A stretch of DNA of 64,000 bases from Microbacterium sp. 1.5R (GTDB taxonomy: Bacteria > Actinomycetota > Actinomycetes > Actinomycetales > Microbacteriaceae), in the NCBI RefSeq assembly GCF_001889265.1, contig NZ_CP018151.1, forward strand, positions 2,728,001 through 2,792,000. The letters are read 5' to 3'. This document shows positions 24,544 to 35,292 of the stretch, piece after piece. A program made the translations under genes and the position numbers. Numbering within the stretch: the stretch's first letter is position 1; every line of letters starts with the position of its first letter. The notes beneath the pieces were generated by a model. The model made no database searches and had not been told where the DNA came from. It saw only the letters and a program-made list of their open reading frames with translations.

Positions 24544-26132
24544 GCTGTGAATGTCCCATTCTGAAGACTGATGTCGGCACCGGCTTCCCGCCACGGCACG
24601 GAGTCCGCGAGCGACGGGTACCCCACGAGGGTGCTCTGGTCCTGGGTCCCCCGCATGACGGGGATCTGCGAGGATGACCCGTCCGCGTGGGTCACGCGGA
24701 CGATGACCGAATCGATCTCGACCTCCGAGCCCATGGCGACGGATGCGGTGAGGTCGATCGACCATTGGCGGTGGTACATCGCGAAGACGGGCAGGTCGGC
24801 GGTGCTCTCCCTGCCGGCGTCATCCTGACAGACCACCTCGATGGCGGACACCTCGTTGGTGGGGGTCCCCACGCGCAGGGCTATCGAGAGGACGTGCAGC
24901 CCCTCAGCCGAGCGCACAGCTCGCATCAGCGCGTGCGGCCCTTCGCGCTCGAGCCAGAGTGCGCGGAGGAATCTGTCGGGGTCCCCTCCGTCGAGCGCCG
25001 CGAGCAGGCCTGCATCGGCCGTCGACAGGTCCGTGTGCTCGAGTCCGGGCACCAGCGCGAGTCGGTATGCGTGCGCTTCCGCGAAGCTGCCGTCGAATGC
25101 ACGACGAGACACGGAGCGGACCGTCCCGTCATCGCCCTCGATCAGGGCGCGGCCCGCCTCGACGACATGAGGGAACACCTCCTGCACGAAGTGGTCACGG
25201 CTCCCGGATTCGTCGGGTCCCGACGCGACACCCACGTCGGCCCACGCCGCGAGAATGACGTCGCGGTCGTCGAAGACGGCGGGTCGCGCGGACGACGATG
25301 CACGACCCCACAGGTCGTGTGGGAATGCGGAGAGCAGGGCGTCGAGGTCGACGTCCGGCGCCGTGTGTCCGCCGAGGTCGATGGCAGCGGAGATGTCCCC
25401 CGAGATCCTCGTGAGCGGCCGACCGGTTCCCGCCAGATAGTCGCGGTACTTGAGTGCTCCCTCGGCGGCGGACACCACGAAGCGGGCCGGGATGCCGAGC
25501 GAATCCGCGATCGCGATGGCGTGCAGCGAACTCCCCACGACGAAGCCGCTCCCGGCGATCGTCCGGAGCACTGCGTTCAACGGCGCTCTCGGATCGAGCA
25601 CTGTGTAGCCGAGCGAGGTCGCGGTCTGCGACATCTCTTCGAAGTCGTTGAGGTTCGGGGCGATGAGCATCCCGCCCGCTCCGGTACGGCCCCAGCTTCT
25701 CAGCTCCGGCATGAACCGCGGGAGCAGAAGCGCAGGATCGCCGAACACGGCCGGCACCCTGCACCCCTTGGCCGTGATGAGACGGGCGGAGTGGGGACCC
25801 CGAACGCTGCGGATGTCGAGCGTCTCGAAGTGGGGCGGCAGCTTGGATGCGAGTTTGAAGTTCACCCCGGTGCCCCAGACGACCGCGCCCTCCGGTGCGA
25901 AGTGAAGCACCGAACCGATCGTGATCAGCACCGGTGCCTCGGAGGTCCCCGTCGAAGACGCCCTCATGCTCGGGTCACCGAGTATCCGCTCCACCAGCAG
26001 AGGTCCGAGCAGATCTCCGAAGTTGTTGACCAGACGGCCGCCGGGTTCGCCCTCGGCCGTTCGCAGCGGGTTCCACGAGAGGACGTCGATGCCTCCGAGA
26101 CGGGTCAGCAGAGCTCCGCTCGTGGCTGTCAC
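24540..26132 (-). CDS. Polysaccharide pyruvyltransferase family protein with C-terminal extension
   Basis: The protein has 530 residues. The N-terminal 330 match the PS_pyruv_trans fold: NNFGDLLGPLLVERILG (N-x-GD block), VVWGTGVNFKLASKLPP, VRGPHSARLI, GDPALLLPRF and VVGSSLHAIAIADSLGIPAR (the S-x-H block). The remaining 200 residues have no family I recognise and may bind the acceptor. The start is GTG at 26132, overlapping the previous stop (GTGA). It would act in the cytoplasm on a lipid-linked or nucleotide-linked sugar before export, and is co-transcribed with two acyl-modification-type genes upstream and glycosyltransferases downstream. Confidence 0.8.
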   Translation of the reverse strand: MTATSGALLTRLGGIDVLSWNPLRTAEGEPGGRLVNNFGDLLGPLLVERILGDPSMRASSTGTSEAPVLITIGSVLHFAPEGAVVWGTGVNFKLASKLPPHFETLDIRSVRGPHSARLITAKGCRVPAVFGDPALLLPRFMPELRSWGRTGAGGMLIAPNLNDFEEMSQTATSLGYTVLDPRAPLNAVLRTIAGSGFVVGSSLHAIAIADSLGIPARFVVSAAEGALKYRDYLAGTGRPLTRISGDISAAIDLGGHTAPDVDLDALLSAFPHDLWGRASSSARPAVFDDRDVILAAWADVGVASGPDESGSRDHFVQEVFPHVVEAGRALIEGDDGTVRSVSRRAFDGSFAEAHAYRLALVPGLEHTDLSTADAGLLAALDGGDPDRFLRALWLEREGPHALMRAVRSAEGLHVLSIALRVGTPTNEVSAIEVVCQDDAGRESTADLPVFAMYHRQWSIDLTASVAMGSEVEIDSVIVRVTHADGSSSQIPVMRGTQDQSTLVGYPSLADSVPWREAGADISLQNGTFTA

Positions 26133-26929
26133 GATCCTGCCTTCATCGGGTCGCCACTCGCCGGCGATTGGCCCGGCTCACCGAGCCAATCGTAGAATCC
26201 GGTCGCGAGCGCGGCGGCGAAAGACCTGTTCATGTGGTAAAAATCTCCACGGGAATAGAACGAATCGGCTCCGGTGTCGGAGGGATCGCCCATCGCGTAG
26301 ACGTTCTCGGTGAAACCGTCGGCGGTGAGAGTCGGGCCGGGCTGTGAGAACACCCGCACACCCTCGTCCTCGAGCCGACGCACCTGTCGCGCGAAGTCCG
26401 AGCGCACTCTGTTCCAGTCGCCGCTCGACGCCAGGCGCCCGTACAGTGCGAACGTCTCGCCGTCTCTCGAAGACACCCACTCCGCAGGAGCAGGTTGCGG
26501 AATCACGATCACCTGCGCGGCTCCGACGTCCACCAGCAGTCGGGTGAGGCGCGCCATGAAGATCTGGTCGAACGCCGCATCGACATACGCGTTCCAGACC
26601 GCGTCGCTGAGCGACGGCACTCCGTAGTCTCCGACGGCGTCGACGGGAGCGAAGCTCTGCCAGAGCTTGACCATCTGGACCAAGGAGAAGTTGAGGCCGA
26701 CCGCGACGACGGCGTCGGCGCGTCGCACATCGATCTCCGCGCCGTATCGCGGCGGATCCTCCAGCTTGATGAAAGGGAGCTCGACCGTGCCCGAGTCGCT
26801 GACGACGACCGCATCGACAGTCCCGTACGTTCGCGAGATGAAGTGCGCGACATCTCGATCGCCTCGCGCCTTCGTCAGCGCGGGCGCGATGGTTCCCAGG
26901 TGGGAGTTCCCCACGAATTCAATCCTCAT
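26129..26929 (-). CDS. SGNH-hydrolase-like protein, probable glycan O-acyl-modifying enzyme
   Basis: This 266-residue protein opens with FVGNSHLG, placing Ser9 in a block I-like GxSH position, and ends with GDFYHMN, where Asp229 and His232 have the D-x-x-H spacing of the SGNH catalytic pair. No signal peptide is visible, so it would be cytoplasmic. The ATG at 26929 lies inside the 3' end of the upstream GSCFA gene (11-nt overlap); the preceding in-frame sequence is not plausible protein. Family members add or remove acetyl or other acyl groups; direction and substrate are inference. Confidence 0.65.
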   Translation of the reverse strand: MRIEFVGNSHLGTIAPALTKARGDRDVAHFISRTYGTVDAVVVSDSGTVELPFIKLEDPPRYGAEIDVRRADAVVAVGLNFSLVQMVKLWQSFAPVDAVGDYGVPSLSDAVWNAYVDAAFDQIFMARLTRLLVDVGAAQVIVIPQPAPAEWVSSRDGETFALYGRLASSGDWNRVRSDFARQVRRLEDEGVRVFSQPGPTLTADGFTENVYAMGDPSDTGADSFYSRGDFYHMNRSFAAALATGFYDWLGEPGQSPASGDPMKAGS

Positions 26930-28064
26930 CGGCGAAAGCCTCCAGAATCGCTTCCTCGCAGAAGACGCGCTCGTCGACGGCCTCATAGTCGGCCGACTTC
27001 GGATTCCGGCCGGCGGCCTCGGGGGACGCCGGAGGGGCGACCGGGTGTTCGGCATCTGCATCCGCGTCCGCCTCGGCGCCTCGCGCCACATGCTCGGACA
27101 GGAAGTAGGCCATCACCTTCTCGACAGTCTCGGGCCGCACGTTTCGCCCGGTCTCGTCGAACGGCTCATTGCCGGGCGCGTGGGAGGTGACGATCTCGTA
27201 GGACGGGAAGTAGTCGATGTCATCGAATTCCGATGCCAGCATCCCCGCCGCTGCACGCAGTACGGCTTTGGAGTAGGTGGTGGCGACCAGGACGTTGTCG
27301 TCGGTTGCGGTCGCGGCGAGCGGGACGGGCGAAACCGTCAGCAGGAACTTGATGCCGGGGTTCACGGTCCGCACGAGGGTGCGGAACTCGGTGAAGTCCT
27401 GCACGATCTCGGAGACGGTGAAATTGTGGAACCGGTAACGGTCAGGATCGTAATCGCCCGCGATGGTGCCGGGAGCGGTCGGGTAGATCGTTCCGGATCG
27501 GACATCCTCCCATCCCTCCGTGAGCCCCAGCGTGAAGACGAGGACATCGGAGTCCGTGAGGACCGATCTCACTGCGACGATGTGCTCGGCGCGCTGTCGT
27601 TCCACGTGTGCAGCACTGGCGAGGCCCTCGGGCTCGACGGCAGGACGGAGTGCGTCGAACCAGCGATCGCCCCGCTGCCAGGCGATGTCCTCGCGCACGG
27701 AGCCGGAGAACGCCTCCTGGGCGAGCTGCAGCAGTTGCCGGACGAAGTAGATGTTGCCGTAGCGGGCGGAGTAGACGCCGTAGCCGTGCTCTCGCAGCAG
27801 TTCGACGTCGACGTTGCCGGGTCCGGGCTCGGCGTCCACGACGTTGTAGCCGGCCCCGCGCAGGTACCGGGAGATGTGCTGTGCGAAACAGCTGCCCGCG
27901 GTAGCCACGGAGGAGCTCGGATCGATCTCGAACTTCTTCGTGTAGATGCCCTGCAGGTCGGTGACATCTCGACCCGAGATGGACTTCTTCCAGAAAGTAC
28001 GACCAGGCCGCCCCCGGTAGGGCGATCGCGCGACCGGTGTGCCTGACTGTGATTCGGTGCTCAT
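26919..28064 (-). CDS. GSCFA domain protein
   Basis: The protein has 381 residues. The eponymous GSCFA motif is at 57-61 (SVATAGSCFAQHISRYL), and later blocks such as TLGLTEGWED and LLTVSPVPLAAT fit the family, which is distantly related to SGNH hydrolases with the Ser of GSCFA as candidate nucleophile. The C-terminal 60 residues are acidic and Ala-rich. GGGGGAGATGG lies about eight bases before the ATG at 28064, a strong Shine-Dalgarno. It overlaps the SGNH-like gene by 11 bases. GSCFA proteins are often encoded in polysaccharide loci, but their reaction is not established; I infer a glycan-acyl modification role. Confidence 0.8.
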   Translation of the reverse strand: MSTESQSGTPVARSPYRGRPGRTFWKKSISGRDVTDLQGIYTKKFEIDPSSSVATAGSCFAQHISRYLRGAGYNVVDAEPGPGNVDVELLREHGYGVYSARYGNIYFVRQLLQLAQEAFSGSVREDIAWQRGDRWFDALRPAVEPEGLASAAHVERQRAEHIVAVRSVLTDSDVLVFTLGLTEGWEDVRSGTIYPTAPGTIAGDYDPDRYRFHNFTVSEIVQDFTEFRTLVRTVNPGIKFLLTVSPVPLAATATDDNVLVATTYSKAVLRAAAGMLASEFDDIDYFPSYEIVTSHAPGNEPFDETGRNVRPETVEKVMAYFLSEHVARGAEADADADAEHPVAPPASPEAAGRNPKSADYEAVDERVFCEEAILEAFADED

Positions 28065-28167
28065 CTGATATCCATCTCCCCCGATATCCTCTACTGCCAT
28101 TTCGCTCGGCCCAGGGCCGACGTCGGGATGGACCCGACCTTCGATCCTGGGCCGTGCGCGCCTCATG

Positions 28168-29667
28168 TCACGCGGAGCCGGAGTGCTCGACTTCCTCGAT
28201 CAGCTGGTCGCGGAGACGGTTCATGAAGGCCGTGGACCTCTCGCGCAGCATAGCCACCTGCTGCGGATCGATCGGAGCGGGGCCTGTCTCACCGAAGATC
28301 TCGATCAGCTTGTCGGAGTGGTGAGCCGCGACGAGCTCGCTCCGCCCGATGCGCTCCATGAACGCGCGGTTCTTGTTCGTGGGCACCAGGACGATCGACG
28401 GCACGCCGTACATGGTCGCGACGACTGTCCCGTGGAACTTCATGCTCGCGAGCACGGTGCACTCGCCGATCGCGCGGGTCAGGACGTCGAGGTCCTCGGA
28501 GTGCACGACCTCCTTGTCCTCGACCTGAAGCGCCGGAGCGTTCGCGAAGTCGCGCTCGCCCACCGAACCCGTGCCGAGGATGATGTGACGAATGCGGAAT
28601 CCACGCCGCTTCGCGTGTGCGGCCAGCTCTTCGAGCTTCGTGTAGTCGTCAGGCGTGTCGACGCGCCGCTGGCGCGTGACGATTCCGAGAATGGGCTGCC
28701 CTGCGGGCTTCGTCACCTCGGGCAGGTCGAGCGAGCAGACGATGTCCGGCTCACTCGTCACCGGTGCGGTGGGCTCGAGCTTCTCGCGGATCCAGTTCGC
28801 ACCGAAATCGTCGCGCATCCCGATCAGCTGAACGTTCTCGTGGCCGAAGAAGCTCCGCAGACGGTTGATGATGTGCGGCTTCTCCTTGTGCTTCTCGGAG
28901 CCGTGATAGATCGGCACTCCCACTCCGGCCACGTAGAACGGCTTCTGGAGGTAGGTGCGATCGAAGTAGCGCGGGTCGGTGTTCCACTGCTGGACGAGAT
29001 CGCCGCCGCCCATCACGATGGCATCGACCTCAGCGACCTTCTCCTCCACGGGACGGCTGAAGTAGGGCTGGCGCTCGAGGTCAGGGATGATCTGGATGTC
29101 GAACGTCGGAGCGAGGAACTGCTGGAAGACATCGACGAACAGCTCATCACCGTAGTTGCCGTGACCGAAGAATCCGACGAGTCCGATCGACTTCTTGGTC
29201 GCCGAGGTCTGGGCACTGACCTGCTTCGTGGCGACAGGGGCCGGTGCGGTGACGGCCTTCGCTGTCCGCTGCTCGCTCGCTTTCGGGAGCGCGGGCGCGG
29301 CGGACGCGACCTGCTTCTCGAGAGACTCGCGCAGCGCGGCGAGCTCGCTCTGCACGCCGGCCACCTCCGACTTCACAGCTGAGAGTTCCCTCCGGCTGAG
29401 TGAGATGTCGGAGACGAGACCTCGTGCGACGTCCGCCGTCTGATCCGCTGCGGTGCGGGCCGAGCGGGAGAGCTGGCCCAGCCGGCGGATGGCGCCTCGT
29501 CGACTGGCGAACTGAAGCTGGGCGAACACGCCGATCAGTGCAGCCAGGATGGCGACCACGGCGACCGCCCAGTCGGTCAACCCCACGAGCGCGAGGGTGG
29601 CGGCGATGCTGCCCCCCACGAGGAACACGGCGGCAGACGCGATATCGCGACCCGTGTAGCGGGACAT
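28168..29667 (-). CDS. Membrane-anchored polysaccharide pyruvyltransferase family protein with coiled coil
   Basis: The protein has 499 residues. Two hydrophobic segments (about 9-30 and 33-50) are followed by a predicted coiled coil (about 75-125, heptad-like Leu/Val pattern around [14 protein letters not shown]), an Ala/Pro linker, and a PS_pyruv_trans domain from about 165: [39 protein letters not shown] and [20 protein letters not shown]. The anchor would hold the enzyme at the inner membrane face near lipid-linked glycan. AAGGAG sits three bases before the ATG. It heads the minus-strand operon that runs to 20630, with 103 nt before the next gene. Confidence 0.83.
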   Translation of the reverse strand: MSRYTGRDIASAAVFLVGGSIAATLALVGLTDWAVAVVAILAALIGVFAQLQFASRRGAIRRLGQLSRSARTAADQTADVARGLVSDISLSRRELSAVKSEVAGVQSELAALRESLEKQVASAAPALPKASEQRTAKAVTAPAPVATKQVSAQTSATKKSIGLVGFFGHGNYGDELFVDVFQQFLAPTFDIQIIPDLERQPYFSRPVEEKVAEVDAIVMGGGDLVQQWNTDPRYFDRTYLQKPFYVAGVGVPIYHGSEKHKEKPHIINRLRSFFGHENVQLIGMRDDFGANWIREKLEPTAPVTSEPDIVCSLDLPEVTKPAGQPILGIVTRQRRVDTPDDYTKLEELAAHAKRRGFRIRHIILGTGSVGERDFANAPALQVEDKEVVHSEDLDVLTRAIGECTVLASMKFHGTVVATMYGVPSIVLVPTNKNRAFMERIGRSELVAAHHSDKLIEIFGETGPAPIDPQQVAMLRERSTAFMNRLRDQLIEEVEHSGSA

Positions 29668-29836
29668 AAAACTCCTTCAGAGCCCACGGGCGCGGGCCAG
29701 CAACTTCGATCGACGGTCAGGGGGTGGCGCGGCTGCACCGGATACGGCTGTGATCAGCCTACAGTCCTGGAGAATATCGGTCAGAACGGTGACCGTCCGA
29801 GATTTCCGACGACTCGACCTGACGCCTGCTCGCGCC

Positions 29837-30499
29837 TCAGACAGGAATCCGCACCGTAGGAGCGTCGCCCGTCTCCCAGAAGTCCGCGTCCAAGACGCGG
29901 GTCACCGGGTCGGGCTCCTCCGCCCACACCGCAGCACGCCGTGCTCCCTCTGCCGAGCGCGCTGTGGCTCGAGCCTCATTCTGGCGCTGCAGTTCGGCCG
30001 CGGCAGCGCGACGCTCCCACAGCTCGCGTTCGATCATGGTGCGATCTCTGGCGTGGATCATCGCCCTCAGGATCATCGCGAGCAGCAGCCCCAGGTACCC
30101 GCCGACCGTGTTCGACAGCACGTCGAGAACGGTAGACACGCGCTCGTCCAGGGCGATGCCCTGCGTGAACTCGATCGCTCCGGAGAAAGCCGGCAGCAGG
30201 AAGATCGCGAGCCACCAGGCCTTGCGCGCGAGCGCGAGTCCGAGCAGGAATCCGAGCGGCACGAACATGCCGATGTTGGCGACGAACTCCAGCTCGTTGT
30301 AGCCGAACCGCTCGGGCACCCCGAGGTTGTGCAGTGCGCGGAGCACCCGCCCGGCGATGCTGTCGAATTCGAGTTGCTCGGGCTGCGGCCACATCGTCAC
30401 CAGCAGCACGAAGGCGGAGTAGACGATGAGCAGCAGCGTCGAGATCCACAGCCGCGCATGGCTTCGCGGAGGCGGCGGTCCCACGTGGATCTGTGTCAT
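29837..30499 (-). CDS. VanZ-like family membrane protein
   Basis: This 220-residue protein has about four transmembrane segments between residues 15 and 140. [30 protein letters not shown] sequence ([13 protein letters not shown]) and [13 protein letters not shown] are the conserved blocks of the VanZ family. The C-terminal 80 residues are a charged, Ala/Arg/Glu-rich cytoplasmic tail that is not part of the family. Function of VanZ proteins outside teicoplanin resistance is unclear. The ATG at 30499 has GAGAGGAA about nine bases upstream; longer in-frame upstream sequence is not supported. It lies downstream of tuf, after a strong terminator. Confidence 0.82.
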   Translation of the reverse strand: MTQIHVGPPPPRSHARLWISTLLLIVYSAFVLLVTMWPQPEQLEFDSIAGRVLRALHNLGVPERFGYNELEFVANIGMFVPLGFLLGLALARKAWWLAIFLLPAFSGAIEFTQGIALDERVSTVLDVLSNTVGGYLGLLLAMILRAMIHARDRTMIERELWERRAAAAELQRQNEARATARSAEGARRAAVWAEEPDPVTRVLDADFWETGDAPTVRIPV

Positions 30500-30633
30500 G
30501 GTCGCGTTCCTCTCATGCCCGGGGCCGGGCGACGACGCCTGCGGACAGACTCGGGCCATGCTATCGATCGTCGATCGCATCTCGCCGCGAAGTCACCGAG
30601 AAACCGCCCCGAGGCCCACTGCCCCGGGTACGA

Positions 30634-30667
30634 CACAGGGGCCGGACCCGAAGGCCCGACCCCTGTG
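30634..30667 (-). terminator. Terminator hairpin downstream of tuf
   Basis: A 15-bp stem (30634-30648 with 30653-30667, two G-U pairs on the minus transcript) closes a TTCG tetraloop, starting 16 bases after the tuf stop codon. There is no U-tract, common for high-GC actinobacterial terminators. Confidence 0.75.
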
Positions 30668-30682
30668 CGAGAAAGCAGATGC

Positions 30683-31873
<1,191 letters not shown>

Positions 31874-31983
31874 TTGGTCCTCCTCAGGACGTCGTGTAGA
31901 GGTCACCGGGCACTGGATTGCGACCGGATCTCTACGGGTTAGGTTCTCAGTTTAGTAGAGAGGGAATGTGAAGTTGTAGGGGA

Positions 31984-32015
31984 CCTGGGAGCCGGGCGTG
32001 AACCCGGCTCCCAGG
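31984..32015 (-). terminator. Hairpin between fusA and tuf
   Basis: A perfect 13-bp stem (31984-31996 with 32003-32015) and a six-base loop lie six bases after the fusA stop. It is not followed by a U-tract. It may give partial termination or protect the fusA 3' end from decay. Confidence 0.65.
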
Positions 32016-32021
32016 AAAGTG

Positions 32022-34142
32022 TTACTCGCCGCCGCCCTGGTGCTTCTGGACGATCTCGTCGGCCACAGCGCGGGGAACCTCAGCGTAGCTGTTGAACTCC
32101 ATCGAGTAGACGGCGCGGCCCGAGGTCTTCGAGCGCAGGTCGCCGATGTAGCCGAACATCTCGGACAGCGGGACGTGTGCACGGACGACCTTGACGCCTG
32201 CGGCGTCCTCCATCGACTGGATCTGGCCACGACGCGAGTTCAGGTCGCCGATGACGTCGCCCATGTACTCCTCGGGAGTACGCACCTCGACCGCCATGAG
32301 CGGCTCGAGCAGCGCCGGGTTCGCCCGACGAAGGGCTTCCTTCATGCCCATCGATCCTGCGATCTTGAACGCCATCTCCGAGGAGTCAACGTCGTGAGCA
32401 GCACCATCGACGATGGTCGCCTTGACACCCACGATGGGGTATCCGGCGAGCACGCCGACGTTCATCGCGTCCTGGAAGCCGGCATCGATCGAGCCGATGT
32501 ACTCACGCGGGATGCGACCACCGGTGACCGCGTTGACGAACTCGTACGTCTTCTCGTCGTCGAGGTCGAGCGGCTCGATGTTGAACTGGATCTTCGCGAA
32601 CTGACCCGATCCACCGGTCTGCTTCTTGTGCGTGTAGTCGTACTTCTCGACGCCCTTGCGGATCGTCTCGCGGTACGCCACCTGCGGCTTGCCGACGTTG
32701 GCCTCGACGTTGAACTCGCGCTTCATGCGATCGACGAGGATGTCGAGGTGCAGCTCGCCCATGCCCTTGATGGTCGTCTGACCGGTCTCGGGGTTGAGCT
32801 CCGTGCGGAAGGTCGGGTCCTCTTCAGCGAGCTTCTGGATGGCGACACCCAGCTTCTCCTGGTCGGCCTTGGTCTTCGGCTCGATCGCGACCTCGATGAC
32901 GGGCTCGGGGAACGTCATCGACTCGAGGACGACCGGCGAGGCCGGGTCGGTGAGGGTGTCACCGGTGGTGGTGTCCTTCAGACCGATGACGGCGTAGATG
33001 TTGCCGGCGGTGACCGAGGGAACCGGGATCTCCTTGTTGGCGTGCATCTGGAAGATCTTCCCGATGCGCTCCTTCTTGCCCTTTGTCGAGTTGATGACCG
33101 CAGCGCCGGAGTCGAGCTGTCCCGAGTAGACGCGGACGTAGGTCAGGCGACCGAAGAACGGGTGCACGGCGACCTTGAACGCGAGAGCCGCGAACGGGTC
33201 CTTCGCGTCGGGGTGACGCTCGATGATCGTGTCGTAGTCCTTGGGGTCGTGCGCCTCGATCGAACCCACGTCGAGCGGGTTCGGGAGGTAGTCGACGACG
33301 GCATCCAGCATCGGCTGCACGCCACGGTTCTTGAACGCGGAACCGCAGAGGACCGGGTAGATCTCGGAAGCCACGGTGAGCTTGCGGATCGCGCCCTTGA
33401 TCTCGGCGACGGTCAGCTCCTCGCCACCGAAGAACTTCTCGAGCAGCGCGTCGTCGGTCTCGGCGACGGTCTCGAGGAGCTGCTGACGGTACTCGTCGGC
33501 CTTCTCCTTGAGGTCGGCCGGGATCTCCTGGATCTCGTAGGAGGCACCCATGGTGACGTCACCCTTGGAGTCACCCGCCCAGACGAGCGCGCGCATCTCG
33601 ACGAGGTCGACGACGCCGATGAAGTCGTTCTCCGCACCGATGGGCAGCTGGATGACCAGCGGCTTGGCGCCGAGGCGGTTGATGATGGTGTCGACGGTGA
33701 AGTAGAAGTCCGCGCCGAGCTTGTCCATCTTGTTGACGAAGCAGATGCGGGGGACGTTGTACTTGTCGGCCTGACGCCACACGGTCTCGGACTGGGGCTC
33801 GACGCCCTCCTTGCCGTCGAAGACGGCGACAGCACCGTCGAGGACGCGGAGCGAGCGCTCCACCTCGACCGTGAAGTCCACGTGACCGGGGGTGTCGATG
33901 ATGTTGATCTGGTTCTTGTTCCAGTAGCAGGTCACGGCGGCAGACGTGATCGTGATGCCGCGCTCCTTCTCCTGCTCCATCCAGTCGGTGGTCGAGGCAC
34001 CGTCGTGGGTCTCGCCGAGCTTGTGGTTGACGCCCGTGTAGAACAGGATGCGCTCGGTCGTGGTGGTCTTGCCAGCATCGATGTGAGCCATGATGCCGAT
34101 GTTCCGAACCTTGCTCAGGTCGGTGAGCACGTCTTGTGCCAC
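32022..34142 (-). CDS. fusA: Elongation factor G
   Basis: This 706-residue translocase GTPase has G1 AHIDAGKT at 19-26, DTPGHVDF and [10 protein letters not shown], and a domain IV with the conserved GSGQFAKIQ region. Length is normal. The chosen start is GTG at 34142 with AAGGA about eight bases upstream; the frame is open 54 codons further but enters the rpsG 3' region. It lies 85 nt downstream of rpsG with a hairpin in between. Confidence 0.97.
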   Translation of the reverse strand: MAQDVLTDLSKVRNIGIMAHIDAGKTTTTERILFYTGVNHKLGETHDGASTTDWMEQEKERGITITSAAVTCYWNKNQINIIDTPGHVDFTVEVERSLRVLDGAVAVFDGKEGVEPQSETVWRQADKYNVPRICFVNKMDKLGADFYFTVDTIINRLGAKPLVIQLPIGAENDFIGVVDLVEMRALVWAGDSKGDVTMGASYEIQEIPADLKEKADEYRQQLLETVAETDDALLEKFFGGEELTVAEIKGAIRKLTVASEIYPVLCGSAFKNRGVQPMLDAVVDYLPNPLDVGSIEAHDPKDYDTIIERHPDAKDPFAALAFKVAVHPFFGRLTYVRVYSGQLDSGAAVINSTKGKKERIGKIFQMHANKEIPVPSVTAGNIYAVIGLKDTTTGDTLTDPASPVVLESMTFPEPVIEVAIEPKTKADQEKLGVAIQKLAEEDPTFRTELNPETGQTTIKGMGELHLDILVDRMKREFNVEANVGKPQVAYRETIRKGVEKYDYTHKKQTGGSGQFAKIQFNIEPLDLDDEKTYEFVNAVTGGRIPREYIGSIDAGFQDAMNVGVLAGYPIVGVKATIVDGAAHDVDSSEMAFKIAGSMGMKEALRRANPALLEPLMAVEVRTPEEYMGDVIGDLNSRRGQIQSMEDAAGVKVVRAHVPLSEMFGYIGDLRSKTSGRAVYSMEFNSYAEVPRAVADEIVQKHQGGGE

Positions 34143-34188
34143 AGGAGTGTCCTTATCTTTTGTGCAGTCGTACTGCGAAGAGGGGGGT

Positions 34189-34219
34189 GCCCGCCCCTGA
34201 TGTGTGATCGGGGGCGGGC
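34189..34219 (-). terminator. Hairpin between rpsG and fusA
   Basis: A 13-bp stem with one G-T mismatch pair (34189-34201 with 34207-34219) and a five-base loop begins eight bases after the rpsG stop. It is likely a processing or partial-termination element within the str operon rather than an end of transcription. Confidence 0.6.
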
Positions 34220-34227
34220 GAAGCTGT

Positions 34228-34698
34228 TTACCAGCGGTAGTGAGCGAACGCGCGGTTCGACTCGGCCATCTTGTGCGTGTCCTCGCGGCGCTTGACCGCT
34301 GCACCGAGACCGTTCGACGCGTCGAGGATCTCGTTCTGGAGACGCTCGGTCATCGTCTTCTCACGACGACCCTTGGCGTAGCTGACGAGCCAGCGCAGCG
34401 CGAGGGTGTTCGCGCGGTGCGGCTTGACCTCGACCGGAACCTGGTAGGTCGAGCCACCGACGCGGCGGCTCTTGACCTCGAGAGTCGGGCGCACGTTGTC
34501 GAGCGCCTTCTTCAGAGTGGCGACGGCGTCCTGACCGTTCTTCGCCTCGACGCCACGGAGGGCGTTGTAGACGATCGACTCGGCGAGGGACTTCTTGCCG
34601 TCGACCAGGATCTTGTTGACCAGCTGGCTGACGATCGGAGCGCCGTATACCGGGTCGTTGACGACGGGACGCTTGGGGGCGGGACCCTTACGAGGCAT
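34228..34698 (-). CDS. rpsG: 30S ribosomal protein S7
   Basis: The 156 residues match the normal bacterial S7 length and sequence throughout ([18 protein letters not shown] at the N-terminus and [20 protein letters not shown] at the end). S7 nucleates assembly of the 30S head. It starts five bases after the rpsL stop in the str operon. Confidence 0.98.
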   Translation of the reverse strand: MPRKGPAPKRPVVNDPVYGAPIVSQLVNKILVDGKKSLAESIVYNALRGVEAKNGQDAVATLKKALDNVRPTLEVKSRRVGGSTYQVPVEVKPHRANTLALRWLVSYAKGRREKTMTERLQNEILDASNGLGAAVKRREDTHKMAESNRAFAHYRW

Positions 34699-34703
34699 TG
34701 GAC

Positions 34704-35072
<369 letters not shown>

Positions 35073-35232
35073 GTTCTCTCCTCATAGTGCTGCACGGTGA
35101 CAGCGTGATGGGTTTCACATCAGTGACCCACCGGCACGCCGGAATCGACGAGCCTTTGTGGTGGTGGGTATGCCGTGGGGGCGGACCGGCATGGTGCCGA
35201 CGCCCAGCGCGCACGTCGAGACGTGCACACAC
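35073..35232 (-). promoter_or_regulatory. Long structured leader of the str operon
   Basis: The leader of about 160 nt contains a stem GCACGTC/GACGTGC near 35206-35221 and GC-rich segments that could pair further. Ribosomal-protein operons often use such leaders for feedback control, but no known S7 or S12 binding motif was recognised here. Confidence 0.4.
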
Positions 35233-35239
35233 CTGATCA

Positions 35240-35268
35240 AGTGTAATGCCGCGTAACGTGGTGGTCAA
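35240..35268 (-). promoter_or_regulatory. str operon promoter (TTGACC-17-TACACT)
   Basis: On the minus strand TTGACC (35263-35268) and TACACT (35240-35245) are separated by 17 bases, a near-consensus primary-sigma promoter. Transcription would start near 35233, leaving about 160 nt before rpsL. Confidence 0.8.
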
Positions 35269-35292
35269 ATGAAGGCCGCTCAGCGGCGGTCG

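Noticed and set aside
24544..24765. An N-terminal extension of the glycosyltransferase that ends at 23452
   Set aside because: This sequence is Arg/Gly/His-rich and lies inside the upstream pyruvyltransferase gene; the GTG at 24543 with a GTGA overlap is a better start.
30490..30682. A possible second gene between the VanZ-like gene and tuf
   Set aside because: The in-frame upstream extension of the VanZ-like gene lacks a ribosome-binding site and the rest is the tuf terminator.
31998..34295. A plus-strand open frame of 765 codons opposite fusA, and a similar one opposite tuf (29750-31942)
   Set aside because: EF-G and EF-Tu on the minus strand are certain; the opposite frames are low-complexity Leu/Val/Asp/Arg shadows caused by GC-rich third positions.
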